Positions 62,075 through 64,000 of a stretch of 64,000 nt of DNA are shown here, in pieces (the first letter of the stretch is position 1; each line of letters begins with the position of its first letter). Source of the DNA: Sipunculus nudus (Eukaryota > Annelida > Sipuncula > Golfingiida > Sipunculidae); assembly GCA_026874595.1 (NCBI GenBank), contig CM049313.1:33290008-33354007 (forward strand), given 5' to 3'. The notes under the pieces were generated by a model. That model was not told where the DNA came from and searched no databases. It saw nothing but the letters and a program-made list of their open reading frames with translations. Both the position numbers and the translations under genes were made by a program.

Positions 62075-64000
62075 GAATGTGAGTGAATTGTTAGCCCCGA
62101 CCGATCACCTGAACATTATGTAGAATGTGAGTGAATTGTATAGCCCCGACCGATCACCAGAACATTATGTAGTATGTGAGTGAAATGTATAGCCCCGACC
62201 GCTCACCTGAACATTTCGTAGAATGTGAGTGAATTTTATGGCCCCGACCGATCACCTGATCATTATGTAGAATATGAGTGAATTGTATAGCCCCGACCAA
62301 TCACCTGAACATTACGTAGAATGTGAGTGAATTGTATAGCCCCGACCAACCACCTGAACATTACGTAGAATGTGAGTGAATTGTATAGCCCTGACCGATC
62401 ACCTAAACATTACGTAGAATGTGAGTGAATTTTATGGCCCCGACCGATCACCTGATCATTATGTAGAATGTGAGTGAATTGTATAGCCCCGACCAATCAC
62501 CTGATCATTGTGTAGAACGTGAGTGAATTGACAGCCCCGACCGATCACCTGATCATTGTGTAGAACGTGAGTGAATTGACAGCCCCGACCGATCACCTGA
62601 TCATTATGTAGAATGTGAGTGAATTGTATAGCCCCGACCAACCACCTGAACATTACGTAGAATGTGAGTGAATTGTATAGCCCCGACCGATTACCTGATC
62701 ATTGTGTAGAATGTGAGTGAATTGACAGCCCCGACCGATCACCTGATCATTATGTAGAATGTGAGTGAATTGTATAGCCCCGACCAACCACCTGAACATT
62801 ACGTAGAATGTGAGTGAATTGTATAGCCCCGACCGATCACCTGAACATTATGTAGAATGTGAGTGAATTGTATAGCCCCGACCGATCACCTGAACACTGT
62901 GTACAATGTGAGTGAATTGACAGCCCCGACCGATCACCTGAACACTGTGTAGAACGTGAGTGAATTGACAGCCCCGACCGTTCACCCGAACATTCTGTAG
63001 AATGTGAGTGAATTGTATAGCCCCGACCGATCACCTGATCATTGTGTAGAACGTGAGTGAATTGACAGCCCCGACCGTTCACCCGAACATTCTGTAGAAT
63101 GTGAGTGAATTGTATAGCCCCGACCGATCACCTGATCATTGTGTAGAATGTGAGTGAATTGACAGCCCCGACCGATCACCTGATCATTGTGTAGAACGTG
63201 AGTGAATTGACAGCCCCGACCGTTCACCCGAACATTCTGTAGAATGTGAGTGAATTGTATAGCCCCGACCGATCACCTGATCATTGTGTCGAAAGTGAGT
63301 GAATTGACAGCCCCGACCGTTCACCCGAACATTCTGTAGAATGTGAGTGAATTGTATAGCCCCGACCGATCACCTGATCATTGTATAGAACGTGAGTGAA
63401 TTGACAGCCCCGACCGTTCACCCGAACATTCTGTAGAATGTGAGTGAATTGTATAGCCCCGACCAACCACCTGAACATTACGTAGAATGTGAGTGAATTG
63501 TATAGCCCCGACCGATCACCTAACATTACGTAGAATGTGAGTGAATTGTATGGCCCTGACCGATCACCTGAACATTACGTAGAGTGTAAGTGAATTGTAT
63601 AGCCCCGACCGATCACCTGAACATTACGTAGAATGTGAGTGAATTGTATAGCCCCGACCGATCACCTGAACATTACGTAAAATGTGAGTGAATTGTATAG
63701 CCCCGACCGATCACCTGAACATTACGTAGAATGTGAGTGAATTGTACAGCCCCGACCGCACACCTGAACATTGTGTAGAATGTGAGTGAATTGTAAAGCC
63801 CTGACCGATCACCTGATCTTTGGATCATTGTGTAGAATGTGGGTGAATTGTACAGCCCCGACCGATCGCTCACCTGAACATTATGTAGAATGTGAGTGAA
63901 TTGTATAGCCCCGACGGATCACCTGAACATTACGTAGAATGTGAGTGAATTGCACAGCCCCGACCGATCACCTGAACATTACGTAGAATGTGAGTGAATT
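62075..64000. repeat. Satellite array, ~49-bp unit, about 39 copies, continues past window
   Basis: The unit is gaatgtgagtgaattgtata, gccccgaccgatcacctga, acattacgta, with 48- to 50-bp spacing. Two main variants: 49 bp with 'ttgtata' and 48 bp with 'ttgacag' plus 'ccgttcacccgaacattctg'. Between about 62950 and 63470 they alternate, giving a ~97-bp dimeric higher-order repeat. The minus strand shows open frames only because of the repeat period. The array is cut by the window end. Confidence 0.98.

Noticed and set aside
62459-63873. Several minus-strand open frames with repeating His/Asn/Gly-rich peptides
   Set aside because: They come from the 48/49-bp satellite; openness follows from the ~97-bp dimer period and the lack of stops in one unit, not from coding selection.
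62075-64000. CRISPR-like array appearance
   Set aside because: Units are head-to-tail without unique spacers, the genome is eukaryotic, and the variants form a satellite.

Overview
This is a eukaryotic, AT-rich, intron-dominated window from an animal genome. The repeat content (several dispersed non-autonomous families with runs like 'gtccgtccgtccg', tandem cores flanked by hairpins) looks like a mollusc, most likely a bivalve. That assignment is an inference from repeat style and from the protein, not a proof. The window holds essentially one protein-coding gene, on the + strand: the orthologue of ARNT (aryl hydrocarbon receptor nuclear translocator, HIF-1beta; Tango in Drosophila), a class II bHLH-PAS transcription factor. 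It is the common partner of AhR, HIF-alpha, SIM and Trachealess type proteins. The first coding exon, with the start codon, lies upstream of base 1 or was not recognised; the stop codon is at 58226-58228.

I assembled 15 constitutive-length coding exons between 3011 and 58228, with every junction GT/AG and in phase. They encode 653 residues: a basic nuclear-localisation stretch, bHLH, PAS-A, PAS-B/PAC, a Ser/Pro/Gln-rich C-terminal region and an acidic-hydrophobic C-terminus like vertebrate ARNT. Exons sit at 3011-3089, 12041-12124, 15672-15829 (or 17007-17164), 19261-19340, 24327-24419, 31356-31473, 32059-32088, 32586-32780, 51514-51694, 52354-52460, 54033-54183, 54816-54964, 56347-56507, 57529-57586 and 57909-58228.

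The most interesting feature is that the bHLH exon exists twice (15672-15829 and 17007-17164). Both copies are 158 nt, have the same phases and intact splice sites, and encode a complete DNA-binding and dimerisation helix-loop-helix. Of 52 whole codons, 32 differ, but 23 of those changes are silent and 9 change the residue. Including both copies, or skipping both, gives an early stop. This is the signature of an old, selected, mutually exclusive exon pair, giving two ARNT proteins that differ only in the bHLH. I do not know of a description of this arrangement. The gene also carries other exon-edge duplications: a 56-nt duplicated acceptor before 32586, and a decayed in-frame copy of the exon end after 54964. 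Further small splice options are a NAGNAG acceptor at 19255-19260, a 30-nt frame-neutral microexon, and a tandem donor at 32780/32795.

The rest is intron and repeat. There is an approximately 71-bp minisatellite (1555-2845), an 80-bp array next to an exon donor (12162-12580), two (AT)n tracts, several TIR or hairpin-ended dispersed elements, and a three-deep nest of elements in the 18.7-kb intron (40 to 47 kb). That nest includes an element with eight ~180-bp core repeats, resembling the bivalve 'pearl'/Helentron-like class. After the stop codon come about 3.8 kb of probable 3' UTR and intergenic DNA, then a ~49-bp satellite (62075-64000) with a dimeric higher-order block, which runs off the window edge.
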